This document shows, piece after piece, positions 1-10,400 of a stretch of 64,000 nt of DNA (its first letter is position 1; every line of letters begins with the position of its first letter). The translations under genes and the position numbers were made by a program. A model generated the notes under the pieces. It had not been told where the DNA came from. It made no database searches and saw nothing but the letters and a program-made list of their open reading frames with translations. This stretch comes from Kaustia mangrovi (GTDB lineage: Bacteria; Pseudomonadota; Alphaproteobacteria; Rhizobiales; Im1), in assembly GCF_015482775.1 (NCBI RefSeq), contig NZ_CP058214.1, forward strand, positions 2,780,501 to 2,844,500. The letters run 5' to 3'.

Positions 1-426
1 GCCCGGCGCGGCGATGGTCGCCGCGATATAGGCGACACCGGGCACCACGTGCTCCGCGCCGATCGCGGCGCCGATGCGGGCGGCGCTCTCCACGCCGTTC
101 TGGAAGGTGAAGAGGCTCGTCTCCGGCTTGAGGAGCGGGCGGCAACGCTCCGCCGCGCTCTCGGTATCGCCGAGCTTGACCGCGAACACAATGGCGTCGA
201 CCGGCCCGATCTCGGCGGGATCGTTGCTCGCCGTAACAGGGGCGAGCGCGAGGTCGCCGAGCGGGCTTGCGACCGTCAGGCCGGATGTCTTCAGCGCGTC
301 GAGATGGGCGCCGCGCGCGATGAAGGAGACGTCGTGGCCCGCCGCCTTGAGGCGCGCGCCGAAATAGCCGCCGACGCCGCCGGTGCCCATGACCGCGATG
401 CGCTTCAGGGTTGGATCGGGTGCCAT
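1..426 (-). CDS. panE: 2-dehydropantoate 2-reductase, 5' part (cut by window edge)
   Basis: Ketopantoate reductase uses NADPH to make pantoate for coenzyme A synthesis in the cytoplasm. The visible 142 residues carry the N-terminal Rossmann fold, with the glycine-rich motif GTGGVGGYFGARL about 14 residues after the start, then VKLGDTESA and LFTFQNGVESAARIG, both typical of the PanE/ApbA family. The C-terminal helical domain lies beyond base 1. The ATG at 426 sits inside the end of the upstream RES gene, an overlap of 22 bases, so translation is probably coupled to that gene. ApbA-like proteins of unknown substrate share this fold, so the exact substrate is inferred from family resemblance. 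Confidence 0.85.
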   Translation of the reverse strand, partial: MAPDPTLKRIAVMGTGGVGGYFGARLKAAGHDVSFIARGAHLDALKTSGLTVASPLGDLALAPVTASNDPAEIGPVDAIVFAVKLGDTESAAERCRPLLKPETSLFTFQNGVESAARIGAAIGAEHVVPGVAYIAATIAAPG

Positions 427-1124
427 TTTTCCTCCTGATAGTCGAAATAGCGGGTCACGGCGCGCCCGTCATAGTCGATCTTGATGTGCTGGGCCTGAAC
501 GGGAATGCCGACGACATCCGGGTAGAAGGCGCCGACGCAGCGACCGCCGGGGCGGCGGACGCTTGGATAATGCACCCCGTCGGCGCCGTCGTCACGGATT
601 GTCTGCGCGAAGGCCCGGGAGGCCTCGTAGGAAGCCGGGTCGAGGATGCGCCGGCGCATTTCCGGCTCGAGCGCGCCGACATCGACGAAGCGGTGATCGA
701 TCTTGCCGACGAGGCAGCGCATGTCCTCCCGGCGCGGGCCGTCGCCGCTGTCGCGCGCCCGTTCTGCGAAGTGGTGGGCGACCTCGGCGAGCGCGGTCGC
801 GAAGCTCTCGCCCGCATAGTAGACACCGCGGGAGCCGTCGGAGAAGCGCGAGCCGGACGGGTTGACGTGGGTGAAGGAGGCCATGACGTAACTCGCCCCC
901 GGCCCCGAGATGCGCCGGTCCGGCGACACGAGGCTGATATCGCCGACCTCGTCGCGCACGCGCGGATTGGTCGCCATCTCCAGCGCGGTCAGGGCCTCCC
1001 GGACGGCGGGGTCGCGGCTCACCCGCTCGAACAGGTCGATGGGCGGGTAGCGCGACGCGATGATCCGGTACGCCCGCTTCCAGTCGACATGTGTGTGCGG
1101 CCACATGGGCCGGCTCACGACCAC
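405..1124 (-). CDS. RES-domain toxin of a RES/Xre toxin-antitoxin pair
   Basis: This 239-residue protein has a RES domain. Members of this family (ParT, MbcT) are toxins that destroy or modify NAD+. The signature stretch GSRFSDGSRGVYYAGES, followed by FATALAEVAHHF, holds the conserved Arg, Tyr and Glu expected at the active site, and a later SRAFAQTIRDDGADGV segment fits the conserved Ser region. It starts with GTG at 1124, overlapping the antitoxin stop by 10 bases, the usual antitoxin-first order. At its 3' end it overlaps panE. The length is within the normal range and no frame break is seen. The toxic activity is inferred from family and context. Confidence 0.85.
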   Translation of the reverse strand: MVVSRPMWPHTHVDWKRAYRIIASRYPPIDLFERVSRDPAVREALTALEMATNPRVRDEVGDISLVSPDRRISGPGASYVMASFTHVNPSGSRFSDGSRGVYYAGESFATALAEVAHHFAERARDSGDGPRREDMRCLVGKIDHRFVDVGALEPEMRRRILDPASYEASRAFAQTIRDDGADGVHYPSVRRPGGRCVGAFYPDVVGIPVQAQHIKIDYDGRAVTRYFDYQEEKWHPIQP

Positions 1125-1525
1125 GGCGCGCGCAGCGCGTCGACATACTGGCGCACCGCCGCGAGGTCGACGATCTCGCCCGCCGCCATGCGCTCAAGCG
1201 GCGTCTGGCCGCCAAGGGCGCGGTTGGGCCTGCGCACCCACTCGTCGGCCTGGGCGGCGTCGCCATAGACGATCTGCAGCCCCTTGAAGATGCCGGCCAC
1301 ATAGCCGACGCGGCTCAGCGTGTCGCGCGATATGGCGGCGACCTCGCCGGCCCGCCAGCGCTGGAAGGTGCGCTCCGCCGGCTCGCCCAGAATGCGCCGG
1401 GCCTCCTCGCGCGAGGCACCCCACAGCGCCATGATCGCGAAGAACCCCTCCATGGCCTTCCCGGCATCGACGCCTTTCGGGTCGATCCGCCCGTCGGGCC
1501 TGTTGTCTGCGGCAATCATCATCAT
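1115..1525 (-). CDS. Xre/MbcA/ParS-type antitoxin
   Basis: A 136-residue cognate antitoxin for the RES protein. The N-terminal half resembles the helix-turn-helix of Xre-type antitoxins (SREEARRILGEPAERTFQRW). The C-terminal half matches the MbcA/ParS toxin-binding domain (DUF2384), with the hallmark WVRRPNRALGGQTPLERM and a final helix DLAAVRQYVDALRAPW that normally plugs the toxin active site. The ATG at 1525 is the first of three in a row (MMMI), preceded by ACAAGG as a modest ribosome site. Its promoter contains two short palindromes (see 1564-1609), which suggests that the complex represses its own operon. Confidence 0.87.
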   Translation of the reverse strand: MMMIAADNRPDGRIDPKGVDAGKAMEGFFAIMALWGASREEARRILGEPAERTFQRWRAGEVAAISRDTLSRVGYVAGIFKGLQIVYGDAAQADEWVRRPNRALGGQTPLERMAAGEIVDLAAVRQYVDALRAPWS

Positions 1526-1563
1526 GCGGCCTTGTCACCGTTCCGTCCGGTCCATGCTGCATG

Positions 1564-1609
1564 ACTATAATGCCATTTGGCGCAAAATCAATAATAAATG
1601 CCGTTTGGC
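1564..1609 (-). promoter_or_regulatory. Promoter and twin operator of the RES/Xre operon
   Basis: On the minus strand a -35 box TTGATT (1586-1591) and a -10 box TATAGT (1564-1569) are separated by 16 bases and lie about 40 bases before the antitoxin ATG. A 13-base sequence, GCCAAAYGGCATT on the minus strand, occurs twice (1569-1581 and 1597-1609), 28 bases apart. Its core GCCANNTGGC is palindromic in the first copy. One copy lies in the spacer and the other just upstream of the -35 box, the usual arrangement for an autorepressed toxin-antitoxin operon. Confidence 0.65.
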
Positions 1610-1644
1610 GGAGGCGTTTGCGTGAAGGCGGGCCATTGCAGATG

Positions 1645-1925
1645 GCGCGCTCACCCCCTCACCCGGCGCACTTTGCGCGCGCTCCTCTCCCGCGAGGGGA
1701 GAGGGGAAATGGGGCAGTCTCGCCAGGCGGCGGGAGGGGGAAGGGAACGGTGGCAGGTTACACCGAAGACGGGCGTGCTGCGTCCGAGCGGAGCCACTCA
1801 GGCCAGTTGTCTCCAGCGTCCGGGCTCCCGCCTTCGCGGGAGCGAGCGCAGGGAAGGGCAGGCCGTTTGATACCGTCGTGGCGCTCATGCCCGCGAATGC
1901 GGGCATCCAGAGGCCGCAGCCGCCT
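1645..1925. repeat. Gene-free stretch packed with short palindromic repeats
   Basis: The gap between the antitoxin promoter and lepA holds no credible gene. It contains at least three palindromic units: a REP-like block at about 1651-1740 (CCCTCACCCGGCGC followed by a hairpin built on CTCTCCCGCGAGGGGAGAG), a hairpin at 1824-1843 with arms GCTCCCGC/GCGGGAGC, and another at 1887-1906 with arms ATGCCCGC/GCGGGCAT. The first is the same family as the repeat at 63549-63676, and the last resembles the element at 60862-60938. Short reading frames across it are composition artefacts. Confidence 0.75.
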
Positions 1926-1930
1926 TCGCC

Positions 1931-3736
<1,806 letters not shown>

Positions 3737-3857
3737 GAGGCGGGTAGATAGCACTCCCCATGGCCGGGTCAAGCGGTTCCATCGCCGCTGTGCGGATGGC
3801 CGCCATCCGCCTGAGGTTCGGTGCGGGCCCCAGGCGGCTTTTCCCGTCCGATTGTCG

Positions 3858-3938
3858 CGGCACCGGCCCGCTCCCCACGCGGCTACCCACGGAAGTATCG
3901 TCTCATGGGCGGCCGGGTGGGGAGCGGGCCGGGGCCGC
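3858..3938. repeat. Dispersed long hairpin element, copy A
   Basis: An imperfect inverted repeat of about 80 bases. Its left arm begins CGGCACCGGCCCGCTCCC and its right arm ends GGAGCGGGCCGGGGCCG, with a loop containing GGAAGTATCGTCTC. It begins 6 bases past the stop of the TRAP binding-protein gene (minus strand) and lies upstream of lepA, so it may end that transcript. It belongs to the same family as 13985-14062, 29181-29274 and 37002-37082. Confidence 0.8.
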
Positions 3939-3944
3939 CTGATC

Positions 3945-5075
3945 CTAGAGACCGAGCGCCAGCGCGCGCATGTCGAGCGCGCGGCGCTCCATCTTGTCGG
4001 CATAGGCGGCGGTCTTCGCGCGATAGTCCATGAAGGACTCGTAGACGCGCCCGGCCAGATCGCTCTCCTCCGCGATCGAGGCCAGCACGGTCGCGGACTC
4101 CTTCGCCATGGCCTCCACGACCTCGTCGGGCCATGTGTGGACCGTCACGCCCTCCTTCTCCAGGAGCGGCCCGAAGGACTCCGCATTGTGGTAGGTGAAG
4201 TCTGCGGTCGCCTCCAGGCCGGACGCCATGGCCGCATGGGAGACGATGGCCTTCAGATCGTCCTCTAGGCTCTCATAGACTTCCGTATTGGCGGTAACCT
4301 CGAGCGCCGGGCCGAATTCGTGGAATGCCGGCAGATAGTAGTGGCCGGCCACCTTGTAGAGCCCGAAGGCGATGTCGTTCCAGGGGCCGACCCATTCCGC
4401 GGCATCGATCGTGCCGGCCTGCAGCGCGGTGTAGATGTCGCCCGGCGGCAGCAGCGTGACATTGACGCCGAGCCGCCGCATCACCTCGCCGCCGAGCCCG
4501 GCAATGCGCATCTTGAGGCCCGTCAGGTCGTCGAGGCCGGCGATCTCCTTGCGGAACCAGCCACCCGCCTGGACGCCGGAGGAGCCGGCATAGAAGGGGG
4601 TGACGCCGAAGGGCGCATAGGCTTCCTCCCACAGCGCCTGCGCGCCACCGAAATAGAGCCATCCGGCATGCTCGACCGCCGTCAGGCCGAACGGCACGCC
4701 GGTGAAGAAGTGCACGACCGGGTCCTTGCCCTGCCAGTAATAGGGCGTGGCATGGCCGAGATCGGCGGTGCCGCTGGAGACCGCGTCGAACACCTCGAAT
4801 GGCGGCACCAGCTCGCCGGCGGCATAGAGGTCGACCTTGAGCCGGCCGCCGGACATGGCGGTGATCATGTCCGCGACCCGCTGGGCGTTCACGCCGACCC
4901 CCGGCGTGTTCTTGGGCCAGGAGGTCGCCATCTTCAGCGTGCGCGGCGTCTGGGCGCGCACCACATTGGGCGCGGCGAGGCCCGCGCCGGCGGCAATGCC
5001 GGCCGTGCCGAGCGCCAGCGCGGTGCGCCGGCTGAGACCCTTCCGGGGCGATGTGGGCTCGTTCCGTCTCGTCAT
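3945..5075 (-). CDS. TRAP transporter solute-binding protein, DctP family, probably Tat-exported
   Basis: A 376-residue periplasmic binding protein of the DctP/TAXI-like TRAP class, of the type that binds 2-oxo acids or other carboxylates. The N-terminus [20 protein letters not shown] is a twin-arginine-type signal, followed by a mature start near [13 protein letters not shown]. The body shows the family features [21 protein letters not shown] and [12 protein letters not shown], the latter containing the region with the substrate-contacting residues. The ATG at 5075 has GAGGAAAAGG just upstream. No DctQ or DctM membrane subunit is in this window, so its partner must be elsewhere. The substrate is not assigned. 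Confidence 0.88.
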   Translation of the reverse strand: MTRRNEPTSPRKGLSRRTALALGTAGIAAGAGLAAPNVVRAQTPRTLKMATSWPKNTPGVGVNAQRVADMITAMSGGRLKVDLYAAGELVPPFEVFDAVSSGTADLGHATPYYWQGKDPVVHFFTGVPFGLTAVEHAGWLYFGGAQALWEEAYAPFGVTPFYAGSSGVQAGGWFRKEIAGLDDLTGLKMRIAGLGGEVMRRLGVNVTLLPPGDIYTALQAGTIDAAEWVGPWNDIAFGLYKVAGHYYLPAFHEFGPALEVTANTEVYESLEDDLKAIVSHAAMASGLEATADFTYHNAESFGPLLEKEGVTVHTWPDEVVEAMAKESATVLASIAEESDLAGRVYESFMDYRAKTAAYADKMERRALDMRALALGL

Positions 5076-5122
5076 TCTGGGACCCTTTTCCTCGTGGATA
5101 AATTGTTCTTGCGATGTCGCCG

Positions 5123-5935
5123 TCAGGACGCGGCCTTGCTGTCGCGCGGTCCCGCCCCGTCTGCCGGCTGTCCCCATGTCAGGGTCTTGTAATCGAACCC
5201 GAAGGCGAGGGTGGGCTTGACGACCTCGAAATAGGGTGACAGGTCGAAATCGCGCGGCGTGAAGAGCGAGTGGTGGCGGATGTGGAAGATCTCCTCGCGG
5301 CTGTAGCCGCTGGAGCCAGACCCCAGCCGGTCCACCGTCTCGACCGACGGCAGGATCGGATACTGGACCGATTGGAAGGCCTGGGCAATAAGGGTCGAGC
5401 AGATGGCCTGAGTGGGCTCGCCGGAGCCGAGCGCGAACATCCGCCGGCGCCAGCGCATGGGCACGGGCGGCATGGGCATGAGGTAGCGTACCAGATCGAC
5501 GACGTTCTTCATGTCGTAGGCCGTGCCGATGCGCGCCACCATGAAGGAGACGACCGCGTCGCGATCCTCCGGCGTCAGGCCGACCGGCCGGCAGATCCGC
5601 ACATTGCGATGCGCATAGCGTGACAGGGGAGAGGCCTTGCAGCCGCCGTCGAGCTCGACCTCGACAAGGGTCGGCGGCTCTGCCCCCTCGCCGCTTGCCG
5701 CCAGCGCGTCGCCGACATAGAGCGCGGCATGCGACCAGGTCGACTGGGTGAGATACTTGATCGCGATCGAGAGCCGCTGATTGCCGTCGACCAGCAGGAC
5801 GTCGCCCGGCCGCAGGATGCGGCGGAGCGTTGCGTGGTCGTAGGCGGCAAAGGGCTCGTAGGTCCGCACATCCTTCTGCAGGATGTGCGCGATCCCGCGT
5901 CCGATCCATTCGAGGGTGCGTAGGTAAAGGGACAT
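5123..5935 (-). CDS. YiiX/YebB-like permuted NlpC/P60 cysteine peptidase or amidase
   Basis: A 270-residue protein resembling the YiiX/YebB group of circularly permuted papain-like (NlpC/P60 superfamily) enzymes. The catalytic histidine is probably the one in STWSHAALYVGD, which follows the typical GDVLLVDGNQRLSIAIKYLT lead-in. The catalytic cysteine is probably in TQAICSTLIAQAF, after a long helical insert. No signal peptide is evident. Members of this group act on peptidoglycan peptides, lipids or protein amides, and the substrate cannot be told here. It lies 47 bases upstream of the TRAP binding-protein gene on the same strand, possibly co-transcribed. Confidence 0.75.
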   Translation of the reverse strand: MSLYLRTLEWIGRGIAHILQKDVRTYEPFAAYDHATLRRILRPGDVLLVDGNQRLSIAIKYLTQSTWSHAALYVGDALAASGEGAEPPTLVEVELDGGCKASPLSRYAHRNVRICRPVGLTPEDRDAVVSFMVARIGTAYDMKNVVDLVRYLMPMPPVPMRWRRRMFALGSGEPTQAICSTLIAQAFQSVQYPILPSVETVDRLGSGSSGYSREEIFHIRHHSLFTPRDFDLSPYFEVVKPTLAFGFDYKTLTWGQPADGAGPRDSKAAS

Positions 5936-6019
5936 CGCCGCGTTCTCCGCCGGCCCCGACTCTTGCCCGCGCCGCCGCCGAGGGCAAGCCCGTTCCGGAC
6001 AAGGCCGGCCGGGAGGATC

Positions 6020-7222
6020 CTACCGGTTCCGCGCGAGCCAGCGCGTGAGCCGGTCCATCGCCTCCACGAGTTGGCCGCGCTCGCGCAGGAAGCACAACCG
6101 GAGGAAGGCCTCGCCGCCCGGCCCGAAGGCCGCACCGGGCGCAAGCCCGACGCCCGCCTCGTCGATGATCCTGAGGGCGGTTTCGGTGGAATCGGTCATG
6201 CCGTCGAGCGTGAAGAACAGATAGAACGCGCCTTCCGGCACGGCGAAGCGCGCGCCGTCGACGGAGCTGAGCGCCGCATAGGCGATGTCGCGGCCCTCGC
6301 GCGCCTGGCGCACCTGCTCGGCGAGGAAGTCCTCGCCCTCGTCGAGCGCCACAACGCCGGCGCGCTGCATGAAGGCGGCGGTGCCGGAGGTGTTGTACTG
6401 GATGAGGTTCTCCAGCACGTCGCCGAGCGCCTGGGGCGCGACCATCCAGCCCATGCGCCAGCCGGTCATCGCCCAGTTCTTGGAGAAGGTGTTGGTCATG
6501 ATGAGCCGTTCCTCGGTATCGCAGATATCGAGGAAGGAGGGCGGCAGGGGGCCGGCGGCCTCGTCCTGCGGGAAATAGTAGCGCGCATAGACCTCGTCGG
6601 AGACGATCCACAGGCCCCGCTCGCGTGCGAAGTCGCGGATGGCGAGGAGGTCTTCCGCCGGCGCGACCCAGCCCAGGGGGTTGCTCGGCGTGTTGACGAC
6701 GATGGCCTTGGTACGCTCGGTCACCGCATCGAACAGCCGGTCGAGGTCGAGCTGCCAGCCGGACGGCGCGAATGTCATGGGCACCTCGACGGGCCGCGAC
6801 CCCTTCATGCGCAGGGGGCCGGCATAGTTCGGCCAGGCCGGCGTCGGCAGCACCACCTCGTCGCCCTCGCCGGCGATCGCCTGGATGGCGGTCTGGATCG
6901 ATTGCATGCCGCCGCCCGTGACGAAGAAGTTCTCCGCCTCGAAGGGCGTCCCGTAGAGGCGCGCGTGATAACGCGCGAGCGCGTCGCGCAGCTCCGGAAT
7001 GCCGCGCTGCCAGGTATAGAAGGTCTCGCCATCCTCCAGCCCCTTCACCGCCGCGTCGCAGATGAAGCGCGGGGTCGGCAGGTTGCCCTCCCCGGCCCAG
7101 AGCGGAATGAGCCCCTGGCGGCCGAAACCGTGATTGATCACGGTCATGATGCTGCTCTCGGGCTCGTTGCGGGCTTCCGGACGCAGATCGTTCAGCAGGT
7201 CCTCGGGGGTCGGGCGCTTCAT
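6020..7222 (-). CDS. Class I/II pyridoxal-phosphate aminotransferase
   Basis: A 400-residue fold-type I aminotransferase. The phosphate-binding region GGGMQSIQTAIQAIAG, the NTPSNPLGWV motif, the aspartate in IVSDEVYARYYF and the PLP-lysine motif NTFSKNWAMTGWRMGW are all present, as is the C-terminal Arg region FLRLCFLRE. The family includes aspartate, alanine and aromatic aminotransferases, so the substrate is left open. ATG at 7222 is preferred over an in-frame TTG nine bases upstream. The gene is 84 bases upstream of the YiiX-like gene and runs the same way. Confidence 0.9.
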   Translation of the reverse strand: MKRPTPEDLLNDLRPEARNEPESSIMTVINHGFGRQGLIPLWAGEGNLPTPRFICDAAVKGLEDGETFYTWQRGIPELRDALARYHARLYGTPFEAENFFVTGGGMQSIQTAIQAIAGEGDEVVLPTPAWPNYAGPLRMKGSRPVEVPMTFAPSGWQLDLDRLFDAVTERTKAIVVNTPSNPLGWVAPAEDLLAIRDFARERGLWIVSDEVYARYYFPQDEAAGPLPPSFLDICDTEERLIMTNTFSKNWAMTGWRMGWMVAPQALGDVLENLIQYNTSGTAAFMQRAGVVALDEGEDFLAEQVRQAREGRDIAYAALSSVDGARFAVPEGAFYLFFTLDGMTDSTETALRIIDEAGVGLAPGAAFGPGGEAFLRLCFLRERGQLVEAMDRLTRWLARNR

Positions 7223-7369
7223 GGCAGACAATCCGGTTCTTGAAGTGTCGGGACTGGAGGGGCGCCGGCGCCCCGTCTCCGGGCGGCATACGCCGGGGCG
7301 AAGCCCGCTGTCAATCGCGGGGCCGCGGGGGCTGAGGGCGCCGGTGCCGCGGTATCAATCGGCGCCGGC

Positions 7370-7425
7370 GCGGATTTCTGCTAAAGTCCGCCTCCGGGAG
7401 GAACGCCCGGCGGACGCAAATCCGC
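7370..7425 (+). promoter_or_regulatory. Nested hairpin in the leader of the sensor kinase gene
   Basis: Two nested inverted repeats lie 28 bases before the kinase ATG. The outer arms are GCGGATTT (7370-7377) and AAATCCGC (7418-7425), and the inner arms are GTCCGCC (7386-7392) and GGCGGAC (7409-7415). In RNA they would form one long interrupted stem. It could be a leader structure affecting expression or simply a strong stem in GC-rich DNA; no known riboswitch class is recognised. Confidence 0.4.
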
Positions 7426-7453
7426 CCGAAGAAGGGCGAAGCGGGCTCTGAGG

Positions 7454-10400
7454 ATGCTCGACAGCTGGACGATCATCGCGGTCGCGCTCGCCTATCTGGG
7501 CGCGCTGTTCGCCGTGGCGAGCTACGGCGACCGCATTGCGCGGCGCCGCCGGGCCGGCACGCCGCGCCCCTTCATCTATGCGCTGAGCCTCGGCGTCTAC
7601 TGCACCTCCTGGACCTTCTTCGGTTCCGTCGGCCTGTCGGCGCAGTCGGGGCTCGATTTCCTGCCGATCTATATCGGGCCGATCATCATGCTGGTCTGCG
7701 GCTGGCCGCTCCTCATCAAGATCGTGGAGATCGCCAAGAAGCAGAACATCACCTCCATCGCCGACTTCATCGCCGCGCGCTACGGCAAGAACCAGGCGCT
7801 CGGCGCCGTTGTGGCGGCCATCGCGGTGATCGGCACGCTGCCCTATATCGCGCTGCAGCTGAAGGCGGTGGCAAGCTCGCTGACCACGCTGCTGGAGGTC
7901 TCCGGCACGTCGGGCTCGGCCTTCCCGGTGTTCAGCGACCTGGCGCTCGTGGTGGCGGCCGCCATGGCCGTCTTCACCGTGCTCTTCGGCACGCGCCATA
8001 TCGACGCGACGGAACACCAGGACGGCGTGATCGCGGCCATCGCGGTGGAGTCCGTGGTCAAGCTCGTCGCCTTCACGGTGGTCGGCGCCTTCGTCACCTT
8101 CTCCATGCTCGGCGGTATCGGCCCCATGCTGGACAAGGTGGCCGCGACCCCTGAGATCGAGGAGCTGTTCACGCGCGGTCTCCAGGGCGACCGCTGGCTC
8201 ACCATGACGCTGCTCGCACTGGTCGCCATCGTGCTCCTGCCGCGCCAGTTCCACGTCGCGGTGGTGGAGAACACGCATGTCTCCGACGTGAAGCGGGCGG
8301 CCTGGCTGTTCCCGCTCTATCTCATCGCGATCAACCTGTTCGTCGTGCCCATCGCGATCGCCGGCCTGCTCACCTTCGAGCCGGGCACGGTGGACGCCGA
8401 CAGCTTCGTGCTCGCGCTGCCGGTCGCGGCGGACTCTCCGGCCATGACGCTCGTCGCCTTCGTGGGCGGCCTGTCTGCGGCGACCGCCATGGTGATCGTG
8501 GCCACGCTGGCGCTGTCCATCATGGTGTGCAACGACATCGTGGTGCCGCTCCTCCTGCGCCAGCGCCAGGAGAGCGCCCATGAGCGCGAGGACATGCTCG
8601 GGCTGCTGCTGAATGTCCGCCGCGTGGCGATCTTCGCCATATTGGGGCTCGGCTACGCCTTCTATCACATGATCGGGGATTCCGTGGCGCTCGCCCAGAT
8701 CGGGCTCCTGTCCTTCGCCGCCATCGCGCAGTTCGCGCCGGCCTTCTTCGGCGGGCTCATCTGGCGGCGCGCCACCGCCCGCGGCGCCATGGCGGGAACC
8801 CTGACGGGCTTCGCGCTGTGGGCCTACACGCTCATCCTGCCGGCCTTCACCGATGCCGGCTGGTTCCCGGCGAGCCTGCTCGAGCACGGGCCGTTCGGCA
8901 TCGGGCTGTTGCGGCCGGAAATGCTGTTCAACCTGGAATTCGAGCCGCTGACCCACGGTGTGCTGTGGAGCCTGATCGCCAATATCGCCGTCTATGTCGC
9001 CGTTTCGCTGCTCTCCCAGCCCCAGCCCATCGAGCGGCTCCAGGCCAATCTGTTCGTGACGGCCGACCTGCCGGCGGCGGCGCCGAGCTTCCGGCTGTGG
9101 CGGACCTCCATCTCGATCGGCGACCTGAAGCGCACGGTCGCGCGCTATCTCGGCGCGGAACGGACCGAGCGCTCCTTCGCGGAGTTCGCCGGCGCGCGCC
9201 ATATCGCGCTCGACGACGAGGCGGAGGCCGATATCCGGCTTCTGCGCTTTGCCGAGCATCTGCTCGCGAGTGCCGTGGGCGCCGCGTCGTCGCGGCTGGT
9301 TCTCGCCCTTCTGCTGGAGCGCTACAGCGCCAACCGGCGCGGCGCCATGCGGCTCCTCGACGACGCCTCCGCCGCCATCCAGTACAATCGCGACCTGCTG
9401 CAATCGGCCATCGATCATGTCGGCCAGGGCATCGCCGTCTTCGACAAGACACTCAATCTCATCTGCTGGAACCGGCAATTTCGCGGGCTCCTGCACCTGC
9501 CGCCCGATATCGGCCGCGTCGGCGTGCCGCTCAACGAGGTGGTGCGGACCATTGTGGGCAATGCCGGCATCGCACAGAGCGAGCGCGCCATCGCGGAGCG
9601 CCTCGACAAGCTGATCGTCTCCATGGAGCCCTATCAGGAACGCCTGAGCCATGACGGCTCCGTCGTGGAGGTGCGTTCGAGCCCCATGCCCGACGGGGGC
9701 TTCGTGGTCACCTTCGCCGACATCACCGAGCGCGTGGAGGCGGCGGAAGCGCTCCAGCGCGCCAACGAGACGCTCGAGCGCCGTGTCGAGGAGCGCACCG
9801 CCAGGCTCACCGAGCTCAATGCGGAGCTCGTGCGCGCCAAGGCCGAGGCGGAGGCAGCCAATCTCGGCAAGACGCAGTTCATCGCCGCGGCGAGCCACGA
9901 CATCCTCCAGCCGCTCAACGCCGCCAGACTCTACACGTCGAGCCTCGTCGAGCGCCATGGGGAGGGGGTGGAGGACACCGCGGAGGACCGCCGACTCGCG
10001 GCCAATGTCGACGCCTCGCTGGAGGCGGTGGAGGATATCCTCACCGCCCTTCTCGATATTTCGAGACTCGATGCCGGCGCGCTGAAGCCCGATGTGACGA
10101 GTGTCCATATCGGCGAGCTGTTCGGCGCGCTCGAGCGCGAATTCGGCCCCGTCGCCGCCGCGCAGGGGCTCGAGCTCAGGATCGTGCCCTCCTCGCTGTC
10201 GGTGCGCACCGACCGCCGGCTCCTGCGCCGGGTGCTGCAGAACCTCGTCTCCAACGCGCTGAAATACACGCCGAGGGGCCGCGTCCTCGTCGGCTGCCGC
10301 CGCGCGGGCGACACCGTGCGAATCGCGGTGCTCGACACCGGCACGGGGATCGCGGAGGCCAAGCAGGCCCTGATCTTCCAGGAGTTCCAGCGGCTCGACG

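Noticed and set aside
1565-1906. Short frames with PAFAGM- or AKAGA-type peptides
   Set aside because: These are translations of palindromic repeats, a known source of false small genes.
3737-4003. N-terminal extension of lepA to 4003
   Set aside because: The extra 89 codons cross the hairpin repeat and have no family match; the normal LepA start fits ATG 3736.
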